Assembly: GCA_022825505.1 (NCBI GenBank)
Contig: JAJDWR010000063.1
Location: 97,611-161,610, forward strand
Length of the DNA: 64,000 nt
Source of the DNA: Gammaproteobacteria bacterium
GTDB taxonomy: Bacteria; Pseudomonadota; Gammaproteobacteria; Steroidobacterales; Rariloculaceae
Direction of reading: 5' to 3'
Shown piece after piece: positions 25,649 to 34,742 of the stretch. The stretch's first letter is position 1; each line of letters starts with the position of its first letter. Under the pieces are notes generated by a model. It was not told the origin of the DNA and searched no databases. It saw only the letters and a list, made by a program, of their open reading frames with translations. The position numbers were made by a program, and so were the translations under genes.

Positions 25649-26449
25649 TCAGGCAATCTTCCGGCTCTTTTTCGTGCTGCGCCCCACGAAATTCGGGCGC
25701 CGTTTCTCCACGAATGAATGCATTGTCTCCTGGCCGTCGGCCGACTGCGAGGTTGCAGCCATCACCTCCGTGGCGTATTCGTACGCACCCGCGGTGTCGA
25801 GATCGGCTTGCGCGTAGAAGGCGCGCTTGCCCTCCGCCTTCGAATAGGTGCTGCCGCGGGTTGCCCGTTCGAGCAAGGCACGTGTCTCGGCAGCAACGTC
25901 CGCATCCGGCACGACCCGGTTGACCAAGCCCCACTCGGCCGCCGTGTGCGCGTCTATGGGATCACCGGTGAGCAGCATCTCAAGCGCCCGCTTGCGGCCC
26001 ACGGCGCGCACGATGGCAACGCCGGGCGTGTGACAGAACCAGCCGCCGAAGCCCCCGGGAGCCTGGAATCGGGTCGACTCGCCGGCGACGGCCAGATCGC
26101 ACGATGCCACCAACTGGCAACCCGCCGCCGTGGCCAAGCCCTCCACCTGGGCGATAACCGGTTGCGGCATCCGCTGGATCAACTGCATGAATGCTCCGCA
26201 GATCTCCAGCAGGCTCTTCATCGCGTCTTGATCGCGGTCGACCATGTCGTTGAAGTCGTGGCCGGAAGAAAAGACAGGGCCTTCCGCCGCCAGGATGACG
26301 CCGCGGGCGCTGCTTTCGGCGATGGATTCGAACGCCGCCGACAGCTCACGCAGATGCTCTTCCGACAGCGAATTCCGTCGATTCGCGCGACACATTGTCG
26401 CCGTTGCAATCCCGTCGTCTACGTCTACGCTCAAGTACTGATAGTTCAT
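25649..26449 (-). CDS. Enoyl-CoA hydratase/isomerase family protein
   Basis: A 266-residue crotonase-fold protein. The CoA-binding and oxyanion-hole parts are clear: FSSGHDFNDMVDRD and VEGLATAAGCQLVASCDLAVAGES. It resembles ECHDC3-like members, and the two glutamates of classical hydratases are not clearly present, so the reaction could be hydration, isomerisation or thioester hydrolysis. The basic tail (GRSTKKSRKIA) is unusual. It is convergent with the preceding gene and divergent from the next. Nothing recognisable lies in the 147-bp gap at 25502-25648. Confidence 0.87.
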   Translation of the reverse strand: MNYQYLSVDVDDGIATATMCRANRRNSLSEEHLRELSAAFESIAESSARGVILAAEGPVFSSGHDFNDMVDRDQDAMKSLLEICGAFMQLIQRMPQPVIAQVEGLATAAGCQLVASCDLAVAGESTRFQAPGGFGGWFCHTPGVAIVRAVGRKRALEMLLTGDPIDAHTAAEWGLVNRVVPDADVAAETRALLERATRGSTYSKAEGKRAFYAQADLDTAGAYEYATEVMAATSQSADGQETMHSFVEKRRPNFVGRSTKKSRKIA

Positions 26450-26631
26450 TTACCTTCTGTCCGCGCGTTTCGGTTCAGGTTGATGATTCTATAGCGTAAG
26501 CGACAGTCTGGGCACCGGTACGAAGTTGTAAGCTTGGTGAGGAGAGGACGACGGGACTTGACGTCACCCACGGATCGGTAACCGCTCTGCGCCTTCAAAC
26601 CTGAAATCCATGAGGACCCTGGAGTAGTCAA

Positions 26632-27645
26632 ATGCAGGAAAACACGCACACCTCAACCACAGGCAATCGATATCTCTTTGGAACGATGATTGTTGCCGCC
26701 ATCGCATTGGCGGTTCTTTCTTCCGCTGGGTGGTTGGACAGTTTCGCCGAAGACCGCATCGCTGACACGACCAATGAGTCCATCGGCATATTCGTTCTGT
26801 CCAGAGGAGTCAATGCCGGCATTTCCACGCTTCAGAGTTCCGAAGTCGGTATTGGCATTGCATCCATGCAAATCGGTCAACTGCTCGATCCGATAAACGA
26901 TGCCGCCGAAAGGCTCTCATCCGTCATGGTCTGGGCCATCGGCTCGCTGTTGCTCCAGCGTTTTGCCTTGGAGCTGACATCGGCCAACCTCTTCAAATGG
27001 GCATTTGCCGTGATAGCAATTGCAACTCTGGGGACGCTGCTGATTGCCGAACACCGCCGGTCGGGAAACAAGCCCATCGCCAGTCTGGAGCGCTACCGAA
27101 GCGTTCTTGTTCAAGTATTCGTCCTCGTTGCGATGTTGCGATTCATTGTTCCGGTATTCGTGGCAATCAGCCTTCTCGTGAGCCAGCAATTCCTGCAGCC
27201 TAGGATAGAAGAGCAGAGCGCGGGTCTTGCGGAACTCCAGGAAGAAATGTCAATGGACGAGCAAGAGATTGTGGACCTGGCGGCGAACGCGGAACAGGCC
27301 CTCGATGACCGGAGCGCCGGGGAGCAAGAACCCGACGAAACTGGGCTTGTTTCCAATACGCTGGGCGGACTCAATCGCCTGCTGACTACCGTCACAAGCG
27401 CAGTTGACCGCGCATTGCCCGATATCAGCATGCCCAGCCTCTCACAGATCGCGGATCTGCGCGCAAGGGCTGTGGACTATGTACAGGGATTGACCGAGCT
27501 GTTGGTCCTTATCGCGATCAAGAATATCGTGTTGCCCCTGGTGTTTCTGGCAATTGCCGTCAAGGGCACCGTGCCGATCGCAAAGTGGTTGATCCGGATG
27601 AGTGGGACCAACCGTAGGGAAACCACGGCCCTCACGACAGTCTGA
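26632..27645 (+). CDS. Orphan membrane protein with central coiled region
   Basis: A 337-residue protein that I do not recognise. Hydrophobic segments lie at about residues 16-35, 95-110, 122-140, 155-180 and 285-315. Between them is an acidic, probably helical stretch (EEQSAGLAELQEEMSMDEQEIVDL in the 190-230 region, described in parts: SAGLAELQEEMSMDEQEI). This looks like a sensor- or scaffold-type inner-membrane protein, with no catalytic motif. GGAG precedes the ATG. Gene neighbours give no clue; it stands alone between a divergent hydratase and a convergent exporter operon. Confidence 0.8.
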   Translation: MQENTHTSTTGNRYLFGTMIVAAIALAVLSSAGWLDSFAEDRIADTTNESIGIFVLSRGVNAGISTLQSSEVGIGIASMQIGQLLDPINDAAERLSSVMVWAIGSLLLQRFALELTSANLFKWAFAVIAIATLGTLLIAEHRRSGNKPIASLERYRSVLVQVFVLVAMLRFIVPVFVAISLLVSQQFLQPRIEEQSAGLAELQEEMSMDEQEIVDLAANAEQALDDRSAGEQEPDETGLVSNTLGGLNRLLTTVTSAVDRALPDISMPSLSQIADLRARAVDYVQGLTELLVLIAIKNIVLPLVFLAIAVKGTVPIAKWLIRMSGTNRRETTALTTV

Positions 27646-27673
27646 TCATGCACCGTGCGGGCGCGACGCACCT

Positions 27674-27689
27674 GGGGTCTCCGAACCCC
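27674..27689. terminator. Weak hairpin between convergent genes
   Basis: GGGGT (27674-27678) and ACCCC (27685-27689) form a 5-bp stem in the 44-bp gap between the orphan membrane protein and the ABC permease. No T-tract. Position is the main argument. Confidence 0.25.
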
Positions 27690-28889
27690 TCACTCCGTCG
27701 TCAACGCCTCCACCGGCTCCAGTGCGGCGGCGGCCCGGGCCGGCAGCACGCCGGCCACGAGGCCGATCAGCACCGCGACGGCTTCGGCAAGGATCACATA
27801 AGGCGGAGCGATTTGCGCAGGTAGAGCGGGGACGGTGACCTGAATGATTCCGACCACGGTGAAGCCCGCCAGCAATCCCCCGAAACCGCCCAGACCCGCA
27901 AGCAGGACCGCTTCGCCGAGGAATAGCTGCGATATGCGGCGCCGACGGGTTCCCACGGCTCGCAGGAGGCCGATCTCGGCAGTGCGTTCCCGGACTGCGA
28001 TGGTCATGATCGTGAAGATGCCGACGCCGCCCACCAGCAGGGAGATGCCCCCGAGCGCTCCGACACCCAGGGTCAGGACGTCCAGGATGGAACCGAGCAC
28101 ATCCAGCATTTGCTGCTGGCTGATGACGGTAAAGTCCTCGCCGCCGTGGCGCGCGATCAGCACGCGTTCGACACCGGCGATCACTTCCTCCACCGGCGCG
28201 TTCTCCTCGTAGAGCAGGTCGATCTCGTGCAGGCCGTCGCGGTTGAACATGGCCAGGCCGCTGGCTGCCGGGATGTAGACCGAGTCGTCGAGATCGAACC
28301 CCAGCGTGTCGCCCTTGGCTTCCATTACGCCGATGACGCGATAGCGGTCGCCGCCGATGCGCACGCGCTCGTTCAACGGGTTTTCGGAGCCGTACAACTC
28401 CTCGTAAGCCGTTGCGCCGAGCACGGCAACCGGGCGCGGCCGGTCCAGTTCGTCTTCGGGCAGAAATTCACCGAGGGCGACGTCGAAGGCGAAGGCCACG
28501 TCGAATGCCGGGCCGACGGCGAAAACACTCACCGTGCGCTCGCGTCCGCGGGCCTCGATCGAAGCCGAGCCGGAAACCAGGGGAACCGTGTGCGTTGCAT
28601 AGGGCACGCGGCGCAAGGCTTCGGCGTCGGCGAGACTCAATGGCCGGACGGAATTGAATACGCCGGCGGATACGCCCAGGGTGTTGGCCTTGCCCGGCTG
28701 CACGGCCAGGATGTTGGTTCCGAACTGGGTGAATTCCTGGACGATGTATTGGCTGACGCCCTGACCGATGGATGTCAGCAGGACCACGGCCGTGACGCCG
28801 ATGCCGATTCCCAGCGACGTCAGCACACTGCGCAAACGATGCGCCAGAACCGATCGCAGCGTGAAACCAAGTGCGTCGCGGGCGAGCAT
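27690..28889 (-). CDS. MacB-type ABC transporter permease (second subunit)
   Basis: A 399-residue permease with one N-terminal membrane helix, a large periplasmic MacB_PCD domain (about residues 45-250), and a C-terminal FtsX domain with three helices beginning near IMTIAVRERTAEIGLLRAVGTR, the coupling-helix pattern. It ends LPARAAAALEPVEAL, the family's standard finish. It is paralogous to the permease just upstream, 3 bp away, so the two probably form a heterodimer served by the ATPase. MacB-like systems do not move substrate through the membrane but drive periplasmic cargo outward. Confidence 0.92.
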   Translation of the reverse strand: MLARDALGFTLRSVLAHRLRSVLTSLGIGIGVTAVVLLTSIGQGVSQYIVQEFTQFGTNILAVQPGKANTLGVSAGVFNSVRPLSLADAEALRRVPYATHTVPLVSGSASIEARGRERTVSVFAVGPAFDVAFAFDVALGEFLPEDELDRPRPVAVLGATAYEELYGSENPLNERVRIGGDRYRVIGVMEAKGDTLGFDLDDSVYIPAASGLAMFNRDGLHEIDLLYEENAPVEEVIAGVERVLIARHGGEDFTVISQQQMLDVLGSILDVLTLGVGALGGISLLVGGVGIFTIMTIAVRERTAEIGLLRAVGTRRRRISQLFLGEAVLLAGLGGFGGLLAGFTVVGIIQVTVPALPAQIAPPYVILAEAVAVLIGLVAGVLPARAAAALEPVEALTTE

Positions 28890-28892
28890 CCG

Positions 28893-30101
28893 TCAACGTC
28901 CCGCCAGCGCTTCCACGGGATCCAGCCGCGCGGCCCGGCGCGCAGGCAGAATCCCGAATACGAGGCCGCTTGAGACTGCAATGGCGGCGGCGGCGGCCAG
29001 CGCCCAGGCCGGCGCGGAAAAATCGACGATCGGAAAGGCCGCGTTCATCAGTCTCGTCCCAAGGGTTCCGAAACCCAGTCCCACAACGGCGCCCAGGATG
29101 GACAGGAAAACCGCCTCCGTGAGGAACAATCCGATGATCTGGCGTTGTTTCGCGCCGAGCGCCTTCAGCAGTCCGATCTCCTCGGTGCGTTGACTGACCG
29201 CAACGAGCATCACGTTCATGATCAGTACGCCCGCGACCACGAGGCTGATTGCGGCGATTCCCGCCAGCGCATAGGTGATCACGTCGAATATGGTGTTGAA
29301 GGTATCGAGAACCGCATCGCGGGTTACGACGGTGATGTCCTCCTCGCCCTGGTGACGGGCCTTGACGATCTCGATTACATCGCGGCGCGCGCCCTCGATC
29401 GCGTCATTGCCGATGACTTCCACGATGATCCGCAACAGGCTGGTGGCATTGAACATCTGCTGAGCGCTTGCGACCGGCACGATAACCAGCTCATCGGTAT
29501 TGAACGGCCCGGTAATCCCGGCCTGGGCCAGCACACCGATCACCCGGCAGCGGGCGTCACCGATGCGGATCCACTGTCCGAGCGGGTCGGCGCGCCCGAA
29601 GAACTCGTCGCGCACGACGCTGCCCAGCACGCACACCGGCGAGGCTACGTCCATGTCAAGCTCGGGGAGGAATTGCCCGGCCCGCATGTTCCAGTGTTGC
29701 ACGCTACGCATCTTGCTGGTCGTGCCGAGGACCGTGATCTCCCGTTCCCGCTGGCGCCAGGACGCAGTGCCGCTGCCGATGATGGCGGGGGCGACCTGGG
29801 AGACGAGCGGGCTGCGCTCGATGGCCATCGCGTCCTCAACCGTCAGGTCGCGCGGGGTTTCGCCGATCATCATTCCCGCGGCGCCGCCGGTGGTATCCGA
29901 ATTGCCGGGGAATACGACCAGCAGGTTGGTGCCCAGCGACGCGAATTCGCCGGTCACGTAACGGCGCGCGCCTTCGCCGATCGAGGTCAGCAGCACCACG
30001 GCGGTCACGCCGATGGCGACGGCGAGCAACAGCATGGATGTCCGCAGCGGGTAACGCTGAATGGACTGAAATGCCAGTCGAGCCGTGTCCGTGGTTTTCA
30101 T
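28893..30101 (-). CDS. MacB-type ABC transporter permease (first subunit)
   Basis: A 402-residue paralogue of the following permease, with the same arrangement: N-terminal helix (TSMLLLAVAIGVTAVVLLTS), periplasmic domain, and C-terminal FtsX domain with SQRTEEIGLLKALGAKQRQI and the LPARRAARLDPVEALAGR end. It overlaps the ATPase gene by 4 bp (ATGA), indicating coupled synthesis. Typical MacB carries the ATPase on the same chain; here it is separate. Confidence 0.92.
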   Translation of the reverse strand: MKTTDTARLAFQSIQRYPLRTSMLLLAVAIGVTAVVLLTSIGEGARRYVTGEFASLGTNLLVVFPGNSDTTGGAAGMMIGETPRDLTVEDAMAIERSPLVSQVAPAIIGSGTASWRQREREITVLGTTSKMRSVQHWNMRAGQFLPELDMDVASPVCVLGSVVRDEFFGRADPLGQWIRIGDARCRVIGVLAQAGITGPFNTDELVIVPVASAQQMFNATSLLRIIVEVIGNDAIEGARRDVIEIVKARHQGEEDITVVTRDAVLDTFNTIFDVITYALAGIAAISLVVAGVLIMNVMLVAVSQRTEEIGLLKALGAKQRQIIGLFLTEAVFLSILGAVVGLGFGTLGTRLMNAAFPIVDFSAPAWALAAAAAIAVSSGLVFGILPARRAARLDPVEALAGR

Positions 30102-30781
30102 GGCGAGCGGCTGTCCGCGTCCCGGATGATCCGGCCGTCGCGCATGGCAAGGCGCCGGTGGGCCTGGCCGCCGATTTCCGGATCGTGGGTGACCACCAGC
30201 AGGCTCAGGCCGTCCCGATTCAGCCTGTGAAGGATTTCGATGACCTCACTGCTTGAGTGCGAATCCAGGTTCCCGGTGGGTTCATCGGCCAGCACGACCC
30301 TTGGATTCATCACGATTGCGCGGCCGATGGCGACCCGCTGGCGCTCGCCGCCGGACAACTGATCGGGGCGGTGATCGAGGCGCTTGCCGAGCCCCATGGA
30401 CTCCAGTACCTGCCGGGCGCGCTTGCGCCGCGACGCCACGGACACGCCAGCCAGGACCATGGGAAGTTCGACGTTTTCCACCGCGTTAAGGCGCGGGATC
30501 AGGTGAAAGGACTGAAAGACGAAGCCGATGTGCTTCTGCCGCTGATCCGCCAGCATGCTGTCGTCGAGTTTCGCGACGTCGGCCCCGTTGAGTCGGTAGG
30601 AACCCTGGGTCGGCCGGTCAAGCAGGCCCAGAATGTTCAGCAGGGTCGACTTGCCCGATCCCGATGGCCCCATGATGGAAATGAATTCCCCCGACTCGAT
30701 GGTCAGATCCACGTGATCGAGCGCGTGGACCATCTGGTCGCCCACCTGAAAGTGGCGGCAGACTTGCTGCAGCTCGATCAT
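30098..30781 (-). CDS. ABC transporter ATP-binding protein (MacB/LolD type)
   Basis: A 227-residue ATPase with Walker A GPSGSGKSTLLN, Q-loop FVFQSFHLIP, signature LSGGERQRVAIGRA, Walker B VVLADEPTGNLD, and H-loop VTHD. It powers the two FtsX-type permeases encoded next. Its start codon overlaps the DUF6152 gene stop by one base (TGATG), so that protein is likely made together with the exporter and may be its cargo or accessory. Confidence 0.95.
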   Translation of the reverse strand: MIELQQVCRHFQVGDQMVHALDHVDLTIESGEFISIMGPSGSGKSTLLNILGLLDRPTQGSYRLNGADVAKLDDSMLADQRQKHIGFVFQSFHLIPRLNAVENVELPMVLAGVSVASRRKRARQVLESMGLGKRLDHRPDQLSGGERQRVAIGRAIVMNPRVVLADEPTGNLDSHSSSEVIEILHRLNRDGLSLLVVTHDPEIGGQAHRRLAMRDGRIIRDADSRSP

Positions 30782-31182
30782 CAGTTCGCGGGTCCGCCCG
30801 GGTCCGTCCCCAGGAAGAAATTTCTCCCCTCGGGTGTGGTCACGCTCCGTCCATTCACCACCGGTTCACCGCTCCGGGCGAGATAACCGTTGACGATCAC
30901 TTCCGTTCCGATCTCAAAGTCGGTCCTGCGCAGGCCCCGCCTCAGCAACTGGGTCGCACCGCCCGCCTCGATCGCCCAATTGGTCACCGTGCCGTCCGGA
31001 TTCGTGACGTCGATGTAGAGCCACCCGTGGGGGTTCACCCATTCCATCCTGGTCAGTGTCCCGCGCAGCTCGATCGGTTTTTCGATGTCGAATTCAGCTG
31101 CGAAGGAATGGTGCGCGGCGGCTGGCGCTGCGACAAGCAGCGCGCCGACAGCGCCGAACAAACCAGGCATCTGCTTGTGCAT
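30781..31182 (-). CDS. DUF6152 family exported protein (stand-alone)
   Basis: A 133-residue protein. The signal peptide (MHKQMPGLFGAVGALLVAAP) ends AAA, leaving a mature N-terminus HHSFAAEFD. A third conserved His occurs in VNPHGWLYIDV at mature position 29, followed by W-x-IEAGGATQLLRRG and GTEVIVNGYLA, the common DUF6152 core. Function is unknown. A His at mature position 1, together with two other conserved His, is compatible with metal binding. The chosen ATG follows GGGAGAG; the frame continues upstream to 31260 into the previous gene. Confidence 0.85.
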   Translation of the reverse strand: MHKQMPGLFGAVGALLVAAPAAAHHSFAAEFDIEKPIELRGTLTRMEWVNPHGWLYIDVTNPDGTVTNWAIEAGGATQLLRRGLRRTDFEIGTEVIVNGYLARSGEPVVNGRSVTTPEGRNFFLGTDPGGPAN

Positions 31183-31229
31183 GTCAGTCTCTCCCGGAAT
31201 CATCCTGCAACCCTGCGCGCACCGGGTCG

Positions 31230-32249
31230 TCACGGTGGAGGCAAGACCCCCCTGAACCATTGAAAGCCCAGTGCGCGGAGCGATGCTGCGCTCGGCGCAT
31301 TACCCTCGTAGCAGCCCACTTCCCAGTACTCGTTTGCATAGGGATCCTCGATCGGAGCCGCACCGGCGGAAACCGCGCCGGGCAGGCGGACGCCTCTCGC
31401 CTGCGGACCCGTGCCGGGCCGCCTTTTCGGGAAGTTCATCTTCCAGGGTCTGGCATAGATCGTGGGGTCCTCGATCGTCACTTCGTAGTCCATCGTATCC
31501 GCATCCGCCAGACTCCAGCGCTCAATCATGCGCGTATTCCCGGAATAGAAGTGCCCCGTGCTGTCAAACCATCCCTTGCCGTTGAGATTGGTCACCTCCA
31601 CGACCAGCGTATCGCCTTCCCAGCGCCCGCGCGAGGTTCCGTACCAGAACTTCGCACTGTCATTCATCTGCGGACGACCGTCGGTGGGGATCACCCGGAA
31701 GCCGACCGCGCCGAGCATGATCACGGCGCCCGCTTGCTGAACGATCTCCACTTCCTCGAACGAGAACTCCGGCATGAAGTAAAGGCAATACGACTGCGGG
31801 CTGCTGTAAAGGCGGTCGCCCGACTCGCCCGGCCAGCCTCGCCCCAGCCCGGCGAAAATTTCGTTCCGTTTGGCCAGCGCCCATGGAGTGTAGGGCACCT
31901 TGCCGTCCGGTGGGTCCGAGACGAACGTTTCCTGGGCGGGTGTCGTTATGTCCACATATTCGTGGTCTTCCAGGTAGCTGAGGCCGTCGCCGCCGGGGGC
32001 GCCCCAGACGCCCTGGAGGTCAGGTACGCCCTCGGGCGTTCGCGGTGGGCTGTAGGGTTGGAGCAAGGCCTTCTCGGCGAGCCACGTCGGGGCCATGGGG
32101 ATCTTCGGCGCATCCTCCCGCCAGAAGGCCTGACCTGCTGCGGGTCCCGATGCCAGAAACAGGACCTGGAGTGCCGCTGCCAATGCCGCGAGCGCTACGA
32201 GCGACCCCGCGATGGCCGTGGGAATTGGATTCTCCGATCGCTGGTTCAT
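31230..32249 (-). CDS. Secreted WEGDTLVVE-motif protein
   Basis: A 339-residue exported protein of unknown function. After an N-terminal hydrophobic signal or anchor (AIAGSLVALAALAAALQVLF) comes a P-x-R-TPEGVPDLQGVW segment, a SYCLYF Cys, the core SRGRWEGDTLVVEVTNLNG, and a late Cys (VGCYEGN). The pair of Cys is shared by all five proteins of this type here and suggests a disulfide. It sits in the exporter operon, 36 bp after a paralogue and 47 bp before the DUF6152 gene. Confidence 0.78.
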   Translation of the reverse strand: MNQRSENPIPTAIAGSLVALAALAAALQVLFLASGPAAGQAFWREDAPKIPMAPTWLAEKALLQPYSPPRTPEGVPDLQGVWGAPGGDGLSYLEDHEYVDITTPAQETFVSDPPDGKVPYTPWALAKRNEIFAGLGRGWPGESGDRLYSSPQSYCLYFMPEFSFEEVEIVQQAGAVIMLGAVGFRVIPTDGRPQMNDSAKFWYGTSRGRWEGDTLVVEVTNLNGKGWFDSTGHFYSGNTRMIERWSLADADTMDYEVTIEDPTIYARPWKMNFPKRRPGTGPQARGVRLPGAVSAGAAPIEDPYANEYWEVGCYEGNAPSAASLRALGFQWFRGVLPPP

Positions 32250-32285
32250 ATGATTGTTCGCTCCGAAATCCGCTGTTTCTCCAAC

Positions 32286-33104
32286 TCAATGCGTGTCGAA
32301 AAAGGTGGATTCCGGATTGTCCCATTCCTCTTCGAGCAGGTAGGCATGGCACTGGTATTCCAGCAGTTCGACATGTTGCTCCTGGCGCCGATAGAGCGGC
32401 ATGCGGATCGTCCAGGGACGCGAGAAGACCTGCGGATCTTCGATCGTGGCTTCGTAGAGCAGGTGATCCGGGCCCGTGGGTGTGTAGCGTTCGACGACGT
32501 GCAGGGCGTCGCTGTGAAAATTTCCCGCCCGGTCGAACCACGTCCTGTCGTTGAAATGGATGACATCGACCACGAGCGTATCGCCCTCCCAGCGGCCGCG
32601 GGAGTCCCCCATCCACCAGTCGATGGGACCGGGCGGATGCGGGTTTCCGTTCATGTGGATGTAGCGAACGGTGCGCAGATACTCGTAAGCGATCGTGACC
32701 TTGTCGGCCTGTTGAATGATTTGAAACGGGAACGGCATGTAGGTGATGCGGGGAACGCCGGGCAGGTAGCACCTGTTTTCCGGATCGAGCGTGGCGCGCT
32801 GTTCGAAGTTTTCCCGCCGTTTTTCCAGCGCCGATTCCAGGTAGGGGATGGTCCTTCCCACCACCACGCTCTGGCCGGCGGGTACGCCCAGGCTCGCGCC
32901 GTGATCTTCAAGGTCCCATGCGGCGGTGTTGAGGACCTGCCAGACGCCCCGCAGGTCCGGTTGCCCGTCCACAGTGCGCGGCGGAGTGTAGGGCGCCGAC
33001 TCCGCGGTCTGCGCAATGCCCTGCATGGGTGCAAGGACAAGAACCGCAGCCCAGCCGACTGCAGGCCGCAGCCGGATGGATTCGTACCATTGCCGGAAGC
33101 GCAC
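32286..33104 (-). CDS. Secreted WEGDTLVVE-motif protein (paralogue)
   Basis: A 272-residue paralogue of the next gene. Signal peptide WAAVLVLAPMQGIAQ, then PRTVDGQPDLRGVW, NRCYLPGVPRITY, DSRGRWEGDTLVVDVIHFND, FSRPWTIRMP and a late Cys in YQCHAYL. It starts with GTG at 33104, 5 bp after the sugar-dehydrogenase stop; a TTG a few codons earlier is possible. A much longer open frame upstream in the same phase lies inside the dehydrogenase gene and is not coding. Molecular function unknown. Confidence 0.77.
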   Translation of the reverse strand: MRFRQWYESIRLRPAVGWAAVLVLAPMQGIAQTAESAPYTPPRTVDGQPDLRGVWQVLNTAAWDLEDHGASLGVPAGQSVVVGRTIPYLESALEKRRENFEQRATLDPENRCYLPGVPRITYMPFPFQIIQQADKVTIAYEYLRTVRYIHMNGNPHPPGPIDWWMGDSRGRWEGDTLVVDVIHFNDRTWFDRAGNFHSDALHVVERYTPTGPDHLLYEATIEDPQVFSRPWTIRMPLYRRQEQHVELLEYQCHAYLLEEEWDNPESTFFDTH

Positions 33105-33109
33105 GCCGG

Positions 33110-34621
33110 TCAATCCCCGTCGGGCACCAGCATCCGGATCATGCCGTCCTGTCGTGAGGTGACGAATATCTCGCCGTCGGCAGTGCGGCTCAGGTGCATG
33201 TCCGCGCGGGTCGTTTCCGCGCCGTTGGTGCGTTCGATGAGTTCGCGGAAGTTGACGTAGATGCGGGTGCGGTTGGAGTCCAGATAGTAGAGTTGGATCT
33301 CCTCCACCGGCGCCACTGTGGCGGGGATGCCGTCGTCGGCGGCCTTCAACTCCGCAAGATCGGCTGCAAACAATCGTCCCCGCACCAGGTCGCCGAAAAT
33401 GAACTTGCCGCGCAGCGCCTCGATACGGCCGTGATAGGCGAAGCCGCCGCTGATCGCCCGGCCCTCGTTGTGGTCGTACATCGCGACGGGATAGGTGTAT
33501 TCGTCCCCGGTCCGCCCCTCCAGGACATCCGCCGGCAGCTCGAAGAGCTGACTGAGCTCGCCGCCGGGACGGTACTTGCCGTTCTCCCAGTAGCCCTCCC
33601 GCGCCATCCAGCCGTAATTTCCGCCCGCGTGCACGATATTGACCTCCTCGATCTGGTTCATGCCGACATCCATCGCGAACATCGTACCGTCGGTCAGGTC
33701 CCAGGAGAGGCGGTGGGCGTTGCGAAACCCGTAGGCGTAGATTTCGCCGAGCGTTTCGGAGTCGCCATCGGCCGCGAACGGGTTGATCCCGGGTATCGTG
33801 TAGTCGCCCAGTCCCCCGATGCCGCCCGTTTCCGAGGGGCTGCGCGGGTCGATGCGGAGGATGGCTGTAATGACCGAGTCGAGACGCTGAGTCTGGCCGG
33901 GATTCTCGGAATTCGGCCCCACTCCGTTGCTGAATCCCAGGTCGCTGCCGCTGGTATAGAGCAGCCCGTAGTCGGGATCGCCGGGCTCCGAGGTGGGGTT
34001 GAACCCGACGTATCCGAGCGGATGCGAAAGGTTGGTGGTGACCTGGCCGACCCGCAGCAGGTTGCGCCGCGTCCCCTCGAAGACGTCCGCCGCGGGATCG
34101 TTGGCGCGCCACTCCGTAATGACGTTGTGATGCGTGACGTCGGCCTCCGTGTAGCCCGGTGGAATGAAATCGGGCGTTCCCGGGTTACCGAACGCACGCT
34201 CGCCGTGGACCGTGTAGAACAGCCCGTTTTCGGGGAACTCCGGATGGAAACCGAAGCCGATGAAACCGCTTTGAAGCCGGTTGTAGACGGTGTTTGGAAA
34301 CGCGGTGACGAAGTCCGCATAGATCGAGGGACCCGTGTCCTCATTCAGCAGGTACAGGTAACCACGCTGGTCGTTGGCAAAGCGGCGCCCGTCCGGCGCA
34401 TCGTGAACGAAGCTGACGCGCGCCCAGCCGGCCGGGTTCACATCCTGGTCGGGGTGAAACAGTCCCAGCGTTTTTGGCAGGCGCACGACATCGCGGATCT
34501 GAACGGTCAGGCCTTTCTTGTCGACCGGGGCTGGCAGTGGATCGGTAATTTGCGCGAGCACGGCCTGTTCGGGCACAAGCGCGAGCAACGCGGCGAGAGC
34601 AGGCAGAGCCCATTTGTTCAT
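33110..34621 (-). CDS. PQQ-type soluble sugar dehydrogenase-like beta-propeller
   Basis: A 503-residue exported protein of the GSDH/sorbosone dehydrogenase family. Signal peptide ends VLA; motifs include FIGFGFHPEFPENGLFYTVH, AYGFRNAHRLSWD with the Arg-Asn pair that contacts PQQ, MNQIEEVNIV followed by GGNYGWMAREG, and YDHNEGRAISGGF. Members oxidise sugars or alcohols with pyrroloquinoline quinone, but many relatives in this family lack proven activity. It heads the minus-strand operon that ends with the ABC exporter. Confidence 0.85.
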   Translation of the reverse strand: MNKWALPALAALLALVPEQAVLAQITDPLPAPVDKKGLTVQIRDVVRLPKTLGLFHPDQDVNPAGWARVSFVHDAPDGRRFANDQRGYLYLLNEDTGPSIYADFVTAFPNTVYNRLQSGFIGFGFHPEFPENGLFYTVHGERAFGNPGTPDFIPPGYTEADVTHHNVITEWRANDPAADVFEGTRRNLLRVGQVTTNLSHPLGYVGFNPTSEPGDPDYGLLYTSGSDLGFSNGVGPNSENPGQTQRLDSVITAILRIDPRSPSETGGIGGLGDYTIPGINPFAADGDSETLGEIYAYGFRNAHRLSWDLTDGTMFAMDVGMNQIEEVNIVHAGGNYGWMAREGYWENGKYRPGGELSQLFELPADVLEGRTGDEYTYPVAMYDHNEGRAISGGFAYHGRIEALRGKFIFGDLVRGRLFAADLAELKAADDGIPATVAPVEEIQLYYLDSNRTRIYVNFRELIERTNGAETTRADMHLSRTADGEIFVTSRQDGMIRMLVPDGD

Positions 34622-34742
34622 GGCGGACCTCCCGGACTACAGTCCGTTGGCGTGGCAGTGCTTCGAGGCGGCTTTCGGTGGAATATTACCCGACTCAAGC
34701 GTGCCTCATCCCAAGGACATACCAATCTGCTACCGTTGACGC

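Noticed and set aside
31056..33260. 734-codon plus-strand frame across the exporter operon
   Set aside because: Antisense to three exported proteins with signal peptides and shared motifs.
33105..34112. Upstream extension of the W(E/D)GDTLVV gene into the sugar dehydrogenase
   Set aside because: The extension is in another frame of a clear dehydrogenase; the GTG at 33104 directly precedes a signal peptide.
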